Assembly (NCBI RefSeq): GCF_018459925.1
Contig: NZ_CP075371.1
Span: forward strand, 992,001 to 1,056,000
Direction: 5' to 3'
From: Nocardioides aquaticus
GTDB taxonomy: Bacteria; Actinomycetota; Actinomycetes; Propionibacteriales; Nocardioidaceae
Length of the DNA stretch: 64,000 nucleotides
Below are positions 8,619 to 17,453 of this stretch, piece after piece. Position numbers and translations under genes: made by a program. Numbering within the stretch: the first letter of the stretch is position 1; each line of letters begins with the position of its first letter. Below the pieces are notes generated by a model. That model ran no database searches. It was not told the origin of the DNA and saw nothing but the letters and a program-made list of their open reading frames with translations.

Positions 8619-9893
8619 ATGGGGACAGACGAGCTGCACACCCGGAAGGTCCAGACGCTCAAGGCGTGGACCTCCTTCGTGGAGAACGGCGACTCGGCCG
8701 ACTCGCTGGTGCGGCCCGAGATCCTCTCCAGCTGGACCCGCTCGGTGGCCGCGGTGCCCACCGGGGTCGAGGCGGCGCCGATGGCCGACGAGGACGAGAC
8801 CGCGTCGCTGTGGCAGGACTCCCCGCTGCAGGAGGCGGTGGCCGGGGTCGAGGCCGAGCTGCGGCGCACCGCCGCGGACGGCGACCTGGTCCTGGCCGTG
8901 ACCGACGCCCAGACCCGGATCCTGTGGACCTACGGCGGACGCGTGATGCGACGCAAGGCCGAGGCCGTCAACTTCGCTCCCGGCGCTCGCTGGGACGACC
9001 AGTCGGTCGGCACCAACGCCCTGGACCTGGCCACCCGGATGGCCACCCCGTCGATGGTGTTCTCCGCCGAGCACTACGCCCCGATCGTGCACAACTGGGT
9101 GTGCTGGGCCGCGCCCGTCTTCGACCCCCACAGCGGGCGCCAGATCGGGGTCATCGACCTGTCGACCACCTGGGACCGCAGCCACCCCATCGGGCTGGCC
9201 ACCGCCCGGGTGATGGCGCGGCTGATCGAGTCGGCGATGCCGCGCTCGGCCCACCAGCCGACCGCGCTGGAGGACCTCATCGGCCAGGGCGACGACGCCG
9301 GCCCGGTCGGCGGCGCGCTCGAGGCCGAGCCGGGCCTGGTGATGCGCCTGCTCGGCACCGCCGAGGTGCGCCACGACGGCCAGCGGCTGCTGCTCAACCG
9401 TCGCCAGACCGAGATCCTCGCGCTGCTCGCGCTGCACCCCGAGGGCCTCTCGCTGGACCGGCTGCACGCGCTGGTCTACGGCGACCAGGCCGTCACGCTC
9501 TCCACGCTCAAGGCCGAGGTCTCGCACCTGCGGGCCGCGCTCGGGGGCCAGCTGGCCTCGCGGCCGTACCGGCTCACGATGCCGGTGACCACCGACGTCG
9601 ACCGGGTGCTGGACCTGCTGCGCGCGGGCCAGGTCGCGCGCGCCGTCCGGGCCTACGGCGGCGACCTGCTGCCCGGCACCAACAGCCCGGCGCTGTCCGA
9701 GCTGGCCGACTACGTCGCGGTCGCCCTGCGCGAGGCGCTCCTGGTCGACCCGGAGCCGGCCGCGGTGCTGCGCTACTCCGACCTCGCCCCGTACGACACC
9801 GAGGTCGTCGAGACCTGCCTGTCGGTCCTGGGGGACCGGCACCACCCCGCGAAGCCCCTGCTCAAGGGCAAGCTCGCGGCCGCCTCGCGCTGA
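8619..9893 (+). CDS. AcoR-type GAF sensor fused to winged-helix DNA-binding domain
   Basis: 424 residues. The N-terminal ~210 residues look like the sensory part of AcoR-type activators: the helix EILSSWTRS (34-42), then a GAF domain with DDQSVGTNALDLAT and HNWVCWAAPVFD. AcoR itself continues into a sigma-54 AAA+ module, which is absent here. Instead residues ~245-320 form an OmpR/SARP-like winged helix (LLNRRQTEILALLALHPEGLS...TLKAEVSHLRAAL), followed by ~100 residues of helices. It is therefore a one-component sensor acting through the main sigma factor. It sits just before coxSLMG and is the obvious candidate regulator; the coxS upstream region has tandem 11-bp repeats of the kind such winged helices bind. 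The ligand is unknown, possibly an alcohol or aldehyde. Confidence 0.82.
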   Translation: MGTDELHTRKVQTLKAWTSFVENGDSADSLVRPEILSSWTRSVAAVPTGVEAAPMADEDETASLWQDSPLQEAVAGVEAELRRTAADGDLVLAVTDAQTRILWTYGGRVMRRKAEAVNFAPGARWDDQSVGTNALDLATRMATPSMVFSAEHYAPIVHNWVCWAAPVFDPHSGRQIGVIDLSTTWDRSHPIGLATARVMARLIESAMPRSAHQPTALEDLIGQGDDAGPVGGALEAEPGLVMRLLGTAEVRHDGQRLLLNRRQTEILALLALHPEGLSLDRLHALVYGDQAVTLSTLKAEVSHLRAALGGQLASRPYRLTMPVTTDVDRVLDLLRAGQVARAVRAYGGDLLPGTNSPALSELADYVAVALREALLVDPEPAAVLRYSDLAPYDTEVVETCLSVLGDRHHPAKPLLKGKLAAASR

Positions 9894-9912
9894 GCCCGGG
9901 CCGCCGCGGCAC

Positions 9913-9945
9913 CCCAACCATCGGCCAACCGTCGCGACCTAGCGT
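9913..9945 (+). promoter_or_regulatory. Candidate coxS promoter with two tandem 11-bp activator repeats
   Basis: CCCAACCATCG (9913-9923) is followed directly by GCCAACCGTCG (9924-9934), matching at 9 of 11 positions. TAGCGT (9940-9945) fits a -10 element 5 bases after the second repeat. Direct repeats spaced one helical turn apart just upstream of -10 are how SARP-type winged helices activate. No proper -35 is present. Confidence 0.5.
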
Positions 9946-10032
9946 CAGCATCACGAGAGACCCACGTCACACGCGGGTCCGGTGACCGCCCGTGCTCACG
10001 CACGGCAGCCCACGCAAGGGAGCGAGCAGGCC

Positions 10033-10535
<503 letters not shown>

Positions 10536-10539
<4 letters not shown>

Positions 10540-13022
10540 CCACCACCCAGGACCGTCCCGTCGTCGCCAAGGAGATCGGGCAGGAGCGCCGCCGCAAGGA
10601 GGACCAGCGCCTGATCACCGGGCGTACCCGGTGGACCGACAACATCGTGCTGCCCGGGATGCTGCACCTCGCGATGGTGCGCAGCCCCTTCGCCCACGCG
10701 AAGATCACCTCGATCGACAAGACCGAGGCGGAGGCCTCGCCCAACGTGGTCGCGGTGCTGACCGGCGCCGACCTCGGCGAGAGCCAGGGCGTGCTGATCA
10801 ACGCCTGGGCGATCACCACCGACCAGGTCACCCCGACCCACCTGCCGTGCCCCAGCGACAAGGTCAGCTTCGCCGGCGAGATCGTGGCCGTCGTGGTGGC
10901 CCGCACGCAGGCCGAGGCCCGCGACGCCGCCGAGCTCGTCGACGTCGAGTACGAGGAGCTCCCGGCCGCGCTGGACCTGAAGAAGTCCGCCAACGACGAG
11001 GTGCTCGCGCACCCCGACCTGGGCACCAACAAGTCCGCGTTCTGGAAGTTCGACTCCCTCGAGGCCGGCACCGGCAGCGGCATCGACGAGGCGATCGAGA
11101 AGGCCCGTTCCGACGGCGTCGTGATCGAGCGCGAGTACCGCCAGCAGCGCCTGATCCCGGCGTTCATGGAGCCCCGCTCCACGGTGGTCGACCCGACCGG
11201 CGAGCAGATCACCATGTGGTCGGCCACCCAGGTGCCGCACATCCTGCGCTTCGCGCTGGCCGCGACCACCGGGGTGTCGGAGTCCAAGATCCGCGTGATC
11301 GCCCCCGACGTGGGCGGCGGCTTCGGCGGCAAGCTCCAGACCACCCCGGAGGAGTGGCTGACCTTCGCCATCGCCAACCGCCTGGGCAAGCCGGTGAAGT
11401 TCACCGAGACCCGCTCGGAGAGCCTGATGGTGGCCCACCACGGTCGCGACCAGTGGCAGAAGCTGACCCTGGCCGCCGACAAGGAGGGCAACGTCCTCGG
11501 CCTCAAGGTGGACCTGCTCGCCGACCTCGGGGCGTACGTGTCCCTCGTCGGCGGCGGCGTGCCGGTGCTCGGCGCGTTCATGTTCAACGCCATCTACAAG
11601 TTCCCGGCCTACCAGTTCAACTGCCAGACGGTGCTGACCAACAAGACCTGGACCGACGCCTACCGCGGCGCCGGACGGCCCGAGGCCACCTTCGGCATCG
11701 AGCGGATGATGAGCGAGCTCGCCGCCGAGCTCGACATGGACCCGCTCGAGCTGCGCGAGAAGAACTGGATCAAGCACGAGGAGTTCCCCTTCACCACGGT
11801 GGCCGGGCTCGAGTACGACACCGGCAACTACGAGGCCGCCACCGCGCTTGCCCGCGAGATGTTCGGCTACGACGACCTGCGCGCCGAGCAGAAGCGTCGT
11901 CGCGACGCCGGCGACAAGGTCCAGCTCGGCATCGGCATCTCCACCTTCACCGAGATGTGCGGCCTGGCCCCCTCCCGGGTGCTCGGGCAGCTCAACTACG
12001 GCGCCGGCGGCTGGGAGCACGCGTCGGTGCGGATGCTGGCCACCGGCAAGGTCGAGGTCGTGACCGGTGCCTCCGCGCACGGCCAGGGCCACGAGACGGC
12101 GTTCAGCCAGATCGTGGCCGACCGGCTCGGGGTCGCCTTCGACGACGTCGAGGTGCTGCACGGCGACACCCAGATCGCGAGCAAGGGCCTGGACACCTAC
12201 GGCTCGCGCTCGCTGGTCGTCGGCGGCGAGGCGCTGGTCAAGGCGGCCGACAAGGTCATCGAGAAGGCCAAGCCCGTCGCGGCCCACCTGCTCGAGGCCT
12301 CGGTGGACGACATCGAGTTCGAGGGAGGCCGGTTCACGGTCCGGGGCACCGACCAGGGGATGGCCATCGGCGAGATCTCCGCGGCCATGTTCTCGGCGCA
12401 CGACTACCCCGAGGGCATGGAGCCGTCGCTGGACTCCGAGGCCACCTACGACCCGGTGAACTTCAACTACCCCCACGGCACGCACCTGTGCGCGATGGAG
12501 GTCGACACCGAGACTGGTGCGGTCAAGATGCGCAAGTACGTCTGCGTGGACGACATCGGCAACGTGATCAACCCGATGATCGTCGCGGGCCAGGTCCACG
12601 GCGGCCTGGTCCAGGGCATCGCGCAGGCGCTCTGGGAGGAGGCGGTCTACGACGACGCCGGGACCCTGGTCTCCGGCTCGTTCGTCGACTACCTGCTGCC
12701 GACGGCGGCCGACACGATGAACTACGAGGTCGACCACACCACCACCCCGTCGATCACCAACACGCTCGGCACCAAGGGCGTGGGCGAGGCGGGCACGATC
12801 GCCTCCACCCCGGCCGTGGTCAACGCCGTGGTCGACGCCGTGCGCCACCTCGGCGTGAACGACATCCAGATGCCCTGCACGCCCGAGCGCGTCTGGAAGG
12901 CCGTCAACGGCGTCGGAGCGGGGGGCGAGGACCCGACCGAGGGTGCCGCCGCCGCGCACTTCGACCCGGCGACCGGCATGGAAGGCACCACCGACCGCAC
13001 CACTGGAGGGACGCAGGCATGA
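10536..13022 (+). CDS. coxL: Form II CoxL-type molybdopterin hydroxylase large subunit
   Basis: 828 residues of the xanthine dehydrogenase/CODH large-subunit family. It shows the molybdopterin loop [10 protein letters not shown] (~264), the active-site loop AYRGAGR (375-381) and the catalytic glutamate in KGVGEAG (E751). True aerobic CO dehydrogenases (form I) carry AYRCSFR with the Cu-binding cysteine; that cysteine is missing here, so this is a form II enzyme. Form II members are mostly uncharacterised, and aldehyde or aromatic heterocycle oxidation is more likely than CO oxidation. Placement beside an alcohol dehydrogenase island favours an aldehyde oxidoreductase role, which is inference. 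Overlaps of 4 bp on both sides tie it to coxS and coxM. Confidence 0.9.
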
Positions 13023-13873
13023 TCCCCGCACCGTTCGAGTACCTCGCGCCCACCACGGTCGAGGACGCCCTCGCGGCCCTCGCCGAGCACGGCGACGACG
13101 CCAAGATCCTCGGGGGCGGCCAGAGCCTCCTGCCCGTGCTCCGGATGCGCCTCAACGCACCCGAGATGGTCATCGACCTCGGCAAGATCGAGTCGATCCG
13201 GGGCATCCGCGACGACGGCGACGCGATCGTCATCGGCGCGATGACCACCCACGCGGCGGTCGGCTCCGACCCGCTCGTGGCCGAGCACGCCGCCCTGGTG
13301 AGCAAGGCCGTCGAGCACCTGGCCGACGCCCAGATCCGTCACCGCGGCACCTTCGGCGGGGCCCTGGCCCACGCCGACCCGGCCGGCGACCTGGGGGCCC
13401 CGGCGCTCGCGCTCGGCGCCCAGTTCGTGATCGCCGGTCCGGGGGGCACGCGCACCGTCGAGGCCGACGACTTCTTCGTCGACCTCTTCGAGACCGCCAT
13501 CGGCGAGGACGAGATCCTCACCGAGGTCCGCATCCCCAAGCACACCGGGTGGGGCGCGCACTACGAGAAGTTCGTGCGGGTCGCGCACCAGTGGCCGATC
13601 GTGGCCGTCGCCGCGGCGGTCCGGGTCGAGGGCGGCGTGATCGCCGAGGCCCGCGTCGGGCTGACCAACATGGGCAACACCCCGCTGCGTGCGCGCAGCG
13701 TGGAGGCGGCCCTGGTCGGCGTGCAGGCCACCGAGGACGCGGTGCGGGAGGCGGCCGGCAAGGCCGCCGACGGCACCAACCCGCCCTCGGACCTGAACGG
13801 CGAGTCGTCGTACCGCAAGCACCTGGCCACCGTGCTGACCCGGCGCGCCGTCGTGACCGCGGCGGGGGGCTGA
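13019..13873 (+). CDS. coxM: Molybdenum hydroxylase FAD subunit (CoxM-like)
   Basis: 284 residues. FAD-binding motifs AKILGGGQSLLP (~28-39) and HRGTFGGALAHADPAGD (~108-124) are typical of the medium subunit. C-terminal CO_deh_flav_C features follow (VGLTNMGNTPLRA). The ATG overlaps the coxL stop. It completes the SLM heterotrimer. Length and motifs are normal for the family. Confidence 0.93.
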   Translation: MIPAPFEYLAPTTVEDALAALAEHGDDAKILGGGQSLLPVLRMRLNAPEMVIDLGKIESIRGIRDDGDAIVIGAMTTHAAVGSDPLVAEHAALVSKAVEHLADAQIRHRGTFGGALAHADPAGDLGAPALALGAQFVIAGPGGTRTVEADDFFVDLFETAIGEDEILTEVRIPKHTGWGAHYEKFVRVAHQWPIVAVAAAVRVEGGVIAEARVGLTNMGNTPLRARSVEAALVGVQATEDAVREAAGKAADGTNPPSDLNGESSYRKHLATVLTRRAVVTAAGG

Positions 13874-13880
13874 TCACTCG

Positions 13881-14624
13881 ATGGACCTGTCCCACTCGTT
13901 CACCGTCCCGACCCCGGTCGACGCCACCTGGGCGCACTTCCAGGACCTGGGCGCGCTCGCGGAGTGCTTCCCCGGGGCCACCATCGGCGACTACGACGAG
14001 CAGAACTTCTCCGGCACGGTGAAGGTCAAGCTCGGTCCGATCGCCCTGGTGTACTCCGGGAGCGGCACCTTCGTGGAGAAGGACGACGAGGCCCACCGGT
14101 TCGTGGTGGACGCCAAGGGCAAGGACAAGCGAGGCAACGGCACCGCCGGCGCCAAGGTGACGCTGTCCATGCAGGACGCCGACGGCGCCACCGACGTGCA
14201 GGTCCTCACCGACCTCAACGTCACCGGCAAGCCGGCGCAGTTCGGCCGTGGCGTGATGCAGGACGTCTCCGACAAGCTGCTCGGCCAGTTCGTGGCCTGC
14301 TTGGAGAAGACGCTGTCGGACGGACCCGCCGAGGCCCCGGCCGCGGCGGGGACGGAGTCGGTGGCGGGGACCTCCGCCGGCGACGAGGCGCAGGGGGAGC
14401 CGGCCGTCGTGGCGGCCTCCCCGGCGGCCTCCGGGGGCGAGGCCCCGGCGACGGCTCCGGCCGCCCCGCGGCCGGCGGCGCCCCGCCCGGCACCGGCGAA
14501 GGAGGACGACGCGCTGGACCTCGGCGCGGCGGTCATCCCGATCCTGGTCAAGACCTACGGACCGCAGGCCGCGATCGCCCTCGTGATCGCGGTGCTGGCC
14601 TACCTGGCGGGCAAGCGCCGCTGA
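13881..14624 (+). CDS. coxG: CoxG-like SRPBCC protein with C-terminal membrane anchor
   Basis: 247 residues. Residues 1-~150 form an SRPBCC/CoxG domain (FTVPTPVDATWAHFQDLGALAECFPGA...). A ~70-residue Ala/Pro-rich linker then leads to one predicted transmembrane helix near the end (AAIALVIAVLAYLAG) and a KRR tail. CoxG proteins recruit CODH-type enzymes to the membrane; the anchor here fits that. It starts 7 bases after coxM and is followed by a strong hairpin, so it is the last gene of the operon. Confidence 0.88.
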   Translation: MDLSHSFTVPTPVDATWAHFQDLGALAECFPGATIGDYDEQNFSGTVKVKLGPIALVYSGSGTFVEKDDEAHRFVVDAKGKDKRGNGTAGAKVTLSMQDADGATDVQVLTDLNVTGKPAQFGRGVMQDVSDKLLGQFVACLEKTLSDGPAEAPAAAGTESVAGTSAGDEAQGEPAVVAASPAASGGEAPATAPAAPRPAAPRPAPAKEDDALDLGAAVIPILVKTYGPQAAIALVIAVLAYLAGKRR

Positions 14625-14630
14625 CACGCA

Positions 14631-14693
14631 GACAGTCCCTGACGAGCTCGTCGCGGATCACCTCGATCCAGCACGACCTCGTCAGGGACTGTC
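14631..14693. terminator. Bidirectional terminator-like hairpin between coxG and gnd
   Basis: Perfect 16-bp inverted repeat GACAGTCCCTGACGAG / CTCGTCAGGGACTGTC separated by 31 bases, lying between convergent genes. The first arm also overlaps a second perfect palindrome GACGAGCTCGTC (14641-14652), so two mutually exclusive hairpins are possible. No T-run follows, as is common in actinobacteria. Confidence 0.65.
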
Positions 14694-14722
14694 GCTGTCT
14701 CAGCCCTGGACGGGGGGTCCGG

Positions 14723-16180
14723 TCAGGACTGGTCCTCCTCGGACAGGTCCCCGGCCCACAGGGTGTGGAACGTGCCCTCGCGGTCGGTGCGCCCGTAGGT
14801 GTGCGCGCCGAAGTTGTCGCGCAGGCCCTGGATCAGCGCGGCCGGCAGCCGGTCGCGGCGCAGCGCGTCGAAGTAGGCCAGCGACGAGGCGAAGGCCGGG
14901 GTCGGCACGCCCACCCGCGCGGCCGTCGCGACCACCTCGCGCCAGGCCTCCAGCCCGTCCCGCACGGCGTCGGCGAAGTAGGGGTCGACCAGCAGCGAGG
15001 GCAGGTCGGCCCGCTCGGCGTAGGCGTCCACGATCCGGTTGAGGAACTGGGCCCGGATGATGCAGCCGCCGCGCCAGATGGTGGCCATGTCGCCGAGGTC
15101 GACGTCCCAGTCGTTCTCCTCGCTGCCGGCCTTGATCTGGTCGAAGCCCTGGGCGTAGGCGACCACCTTGGAGGCGTACAGCGCCGCGCGGACCTGGTCG
15201 ACGAACGTGTCCCGGTCGACCTCGACGCGTGCCAGGTCGGAGCCGAACGTCTGGGCCGCCGCCGCGCGCTGCTCGGTGTGGCCGGAGATGCTGCGGGCGA
15301 AGGTGGCCTCCGCGATGCCGGTGACCGGCACGCCAAGGTCGAGGGCGCTCTGCACGGTCCAGCGCCCGGTGCCCTTCTGCTCGGCGGCGTCCCGCACGAC
15401 GTCGACGAAGGGTGCCCCGGTGTCGCCGTCGGTGTGGGCGAGCACGTCGGCGGTGATGTCGATGAGGAACGACTCGAGGTCGCCGTCGTTCCACTCACGG
15501 AAGACCTGCGAGATCTCGGCCGGCTCCAGCCCGCCGACGGTGCGCAGCAGGTCGTACGACTCCGCGATCAGCTGCATGTCGGCGTACTCGATGCCGTTGT
15601 GCACCATCTTGACGAAGTGCCCGGCTGCGCCGGGGCCCACGTGGGTGGTGCACGGGGTGCCGTCGACCTCGGCGGCGATCGAGGTGAGCACCGGGCGCAG
15701 GCGCTCCCAGGCGTGCTCGGAGCCGCCGGGCATGATCGAGGGGCCGTTCAGCGCGCCCTCCTCGCCGCCCGAGACGCCCATCCCCACGAAGTGGAGGTCC
15801 TTCTCGGCCAGGGCGGCCTCGCGGCGCACGGTGTCGTCGTAGTGGGCGTTGCCGGCGTCGACGACGATGTCGTCGGGGTCCAGCAGCGGGACCAGCTCGT
15901 CGATCACCGCGTCGGTGGGGGCGCCGGCCTTCACCATGATCACGATGGCGCGAGGCCGCTCGATCGCGGCCACGAACTCCTCGAGGGTCTCCGTCGGCAC
16001 GAAGTCGCCCTCGTCGCCGAACTGCTCGACGAGGCTCGTCATCTTCTCGGTGGTCCGGTTGTGCACCGCGATGGTGTGGCCCTGCCGGGCGATGTTGCGC
16101 GCGAGGTTGCGGCCCATCACCGCCAGGCCGGTCAGGCCGATGGTGGCGCGGGCGTCGGTCGTGGAGGTGGTGTCAGCCAT
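14723..16180 (-). CDS. gndA: 6-phosphogluconate dehydrogenase, decarboxylating
   Basis: 485 residues, the long (E. coli-like) class. The NADP fold begins IGLTGLAVMGRNLARNIA. Substrate motifs FVGMGVSGGEEGALNGPSIMPGG and the catalytic lysine/asparagine segment HFVKMVHNGIEYADMQ are intact, as are C-terminal sugar-binding features (QAQR-like FGAHTYGR). It catalyses the oxidative decarboxylation of 6-phosphogluconate to ribulose 5-phosphate with NADPH production in the pentose phosphate pathway. It is a single gene, convergent with coxG; a palindrome lies just upstream. Confidence 0.95.
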   Translation of the reverse strand: MADTTSTTDARATIGLTGLAVMGRNLARNIARQGHTIAVHNRTTEKMTSLVEQFGDEGDFVPTETLEEFVAAIERPRAIVIMVKAGAPTDAVIDELVPLLDPDDIVVDAGNAHYDDTVRREAALAEKDLHFVGMGVSGGEEGALNGPSIMPGGSEHAWERLRPVLTSIAAEVDGTPCTTHVGPGAAGHFVKMVHNGIEYADMQLIAESYDLLRTVGGLEPAEISQVFREWNDGDLESFLIDITADVLAHTDGDTGAPFVDVVRDAAEQKGTGRWTVQSALDLGVPVTGIAEATFARSISGHTEQRAAAAQTFGSDLARVEVDRDTFVDQVRAALYASKVVAYAQGFDQIKAGSEENDWDVDLGDMATIWRGGCIIRAQFLNRIVDAYAERADLPSLLVDPYFADAVRDGLEAWREVVATAARVGVPTPAFASSLAYFDALRRDRLPAALIQGLRDNFGAHTYGRTDREGTFHTLWAGDLSEEDQS

Positions 16181-16224
16181 GTCCGGTCCAACCGCGCGGG
16201 GCCCGCTGGTGTTCCGGACCGCCG

Positions 16225-16242
16225 GCCACCGGGCCCGGTGGC
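16225..16242. terminator. 18-bp palindrome between alkB and gnd
   Basis: GCCACCGGGCCCGGTGGC is a perfect palindrome five bases after the alkB stop, able to form a 7-bp stem with a 4-base loop. A terminator for alkB is most likely; an operator for gnd is possible. Confidence 0.4.
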
Positions 16243-16246
16243 GGGG

Positions 16247-16888
16247 TCAGAACACGTTGAACGGGCGGAACTGGACCGACAGGCGCGGCCCGGCGGAGGC
16301 CACCTTCGGCACCGCGTGCTCCCACGTGCGCTGGCAGGACCCGCCCATCACCACGAGGTCGCCGTGGCCCATCTCGAAGGACCGGGACGCCCCGCCGCCG
16401 CGCGGGCGCAGGGCGAGCCGGCGCGGGTCGCCGACCGAGACGATCGCGACCATCGTGTCGTGGGTGCTGCCGCGGCCGATCGTGTCGCCGTGCCAGGCCA
16501 CCGAGTCGCGCCCGTCGCGGTAGTAGCAGCAGCCGGCGGTGCGGAACGGCTCGCCGAGCTCGGGCAGGTAGTGGGCGCTGAGCGCCTCGCGCGCCGCGGT
16601 CAGCACCTCGTGGGGGAGGTCCTCGTCGATCATGTAGGTGTGCACCAGACGGGGCACGTCGACCAGCCGGTCGTACATCTGGCGCCGCTCGGCGCGCCAC
16701 GGCACCTCGCGCACCAGCGCCGCCATCACCTCGTCGGCGCTCGGCAGCCAGCTGCGGCGGACGTCGACCCACGCCCCGTCGCCGAGCACGACCCGCTCGA
16801 CCCCGTCGAGCACGAGGTGACCCCCTGCCGGGCGGGCCTGGTCGGCCTCGTCGGCGGCGTCGGCGAAGAGCGTGGTCTGGAAGTCCAT
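16247..16888 (-). CDS. AlkB-like 2-oxoglutarate/Fe(II) dioxygenase, SOS-controlled
   Basis: 213 residues. The iron ligands are visible: HGD in SVAWHGDTIG and the later histidine in QRTWEHAV. RLSVQFR supplies the arginines that hold 2-oxoglutarate. YYRDGRDSVAWH is the typical substrate/iron loop of AlkB homologues, which remove alkyl groups from N1-adenine and N3-cytosine by oxidative demethylation. The start at MDFQTTLF is favoured by a TACGAT -10 hexamer exactly six bases upstream and an SOS box in the -35 area, so the transcript is probably leaderless and LexA-repressed. The longer in-frame upstream extension has no support. Confidence 0.88.
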   Translation of the reverse strand: MDFQTTLFADAADEADQARPAGGHLVLDGVERVVLGDGAWVDVRRSWLPSADEVMAALVREVPWRAERRQMYDRLVDVPRLVHTYMIDEDLPHEVLTAAREALSAHYLPELGEPFRTAGCCYYRDGRDSVAWHGDTIGRGSTHDTMVAIVSVGDPRRLALRPRGGGASRSFEMGHGDLVVMGGSCQRTWEHAVPKVASAGPRLSVQFRPFNVF

Positions 16889-16894
16889 GCGACG

Positions 16895-16925
16895 ATCGTA
16901 CGCCTCGGGTCGAACAGGTGTTCGA
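16895..16925 (-). promoter_or_regulatory. LexA (SOS) box and leaderless promoter of alkB
   Basis: TCGAACAGGTGTTCGA (16910-16925) matches the actinobacterial/Gram-positive SOS box TCGAAC-N4-GTTCGA at every defined position. Read leftward, TACGAT (16895-16900) is a good -10 and is followed by six bases and the ATG. The box therefore covers roughly -22 to -37 and should block RNA polymerase when LexA binds. Confidence 0.75.
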
Positions 16926-16959
16926 CGCAGGTCTCCGCGTGTCGGCCCGGGTGGGCCGG

Positions 16960-17385
16960 TCAGCCGAGCGAGCGCTGGATCTGCTCGACCGTCTCGTCGG
17001 CGAGCGCCTCGACCCTCCGCCGGATCACCAGCGGCACGACCACCTTGAGCGGGAAGGAGAAGTCGAAGGTGGCGCGGTAGCGCACCGCCGTCCCGGTGCC
17101 GTCGGCCTCGAACCACAGGTGGTCCGTGGCGGTCGTCCGCCCGTTGCGCCCCCGCAGCTCCACCTCGGACGGCGGCCGGTGGGTGACGGTCTCGTAGACC
17201 AGCTCGACGCGGCGCCCGAGGAACTCCGAGGTGTTCGCCCACGTCGTGCCGGCCCCGCCGTCGCCCGCCAGCCGGGTGGTGGTCACCGTGCCGGGGTCCC
17301 ACTCCTGGGTCGTGGTGAAGTCGGCGAAGTAGGCGAAGACCTCCTCGACGGGGCGGGGGACGGTGAACCGACGCTCGACGTGCAT
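16960..17385 (-). CDS. SRPBCC (polyketide cyclase-like) family protein
   Basis: 141 residues forming one SRPBCC/START-like domain: MHVERRFTVPRPVEEVFAYFADF at the start, TTQEWDPGT, and a long C-terminal helix (IRRRVEALADETVEQIQRSL). These domains bind hydrophobic ligands; the ligand is unknown. TAGTCT six bases before the ATG and no ribosome site suggest a leaderless mRNA. It is divergent from the phosphotransferase gene and upstream of alkB, but the SOS promoter between them makes co-transcription with alkB optional. Confidence 0.8.
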   Translation of the reverse strand: MHVERRFTVPRPVEEVFAYFADFTTTQEWDPGTVTTTRLAGDGGAGTTWANTSEFLGRRVELVYETVTHRPPSEVELRGRNGRTTATDHLWFEADGTGTAVRYRATFDFSFPLKVVVPLVIRRRVEALADETVEQIQRSLG

Positions 17386-17453
17386 GCCGTGAGACTAGGG
17401 CGCCGACCCGATGACGGGTGGTCCGTGTCGCGCCCCGGTGGGATCCTGGTCCC

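Noticed and set aside
7029..9917. Long - strand open frame opposite mftF and the GAF regulator
   Set aside because: The + strand genes have clear motifs; this one is a Gly/Arg/Val-rich shadow.
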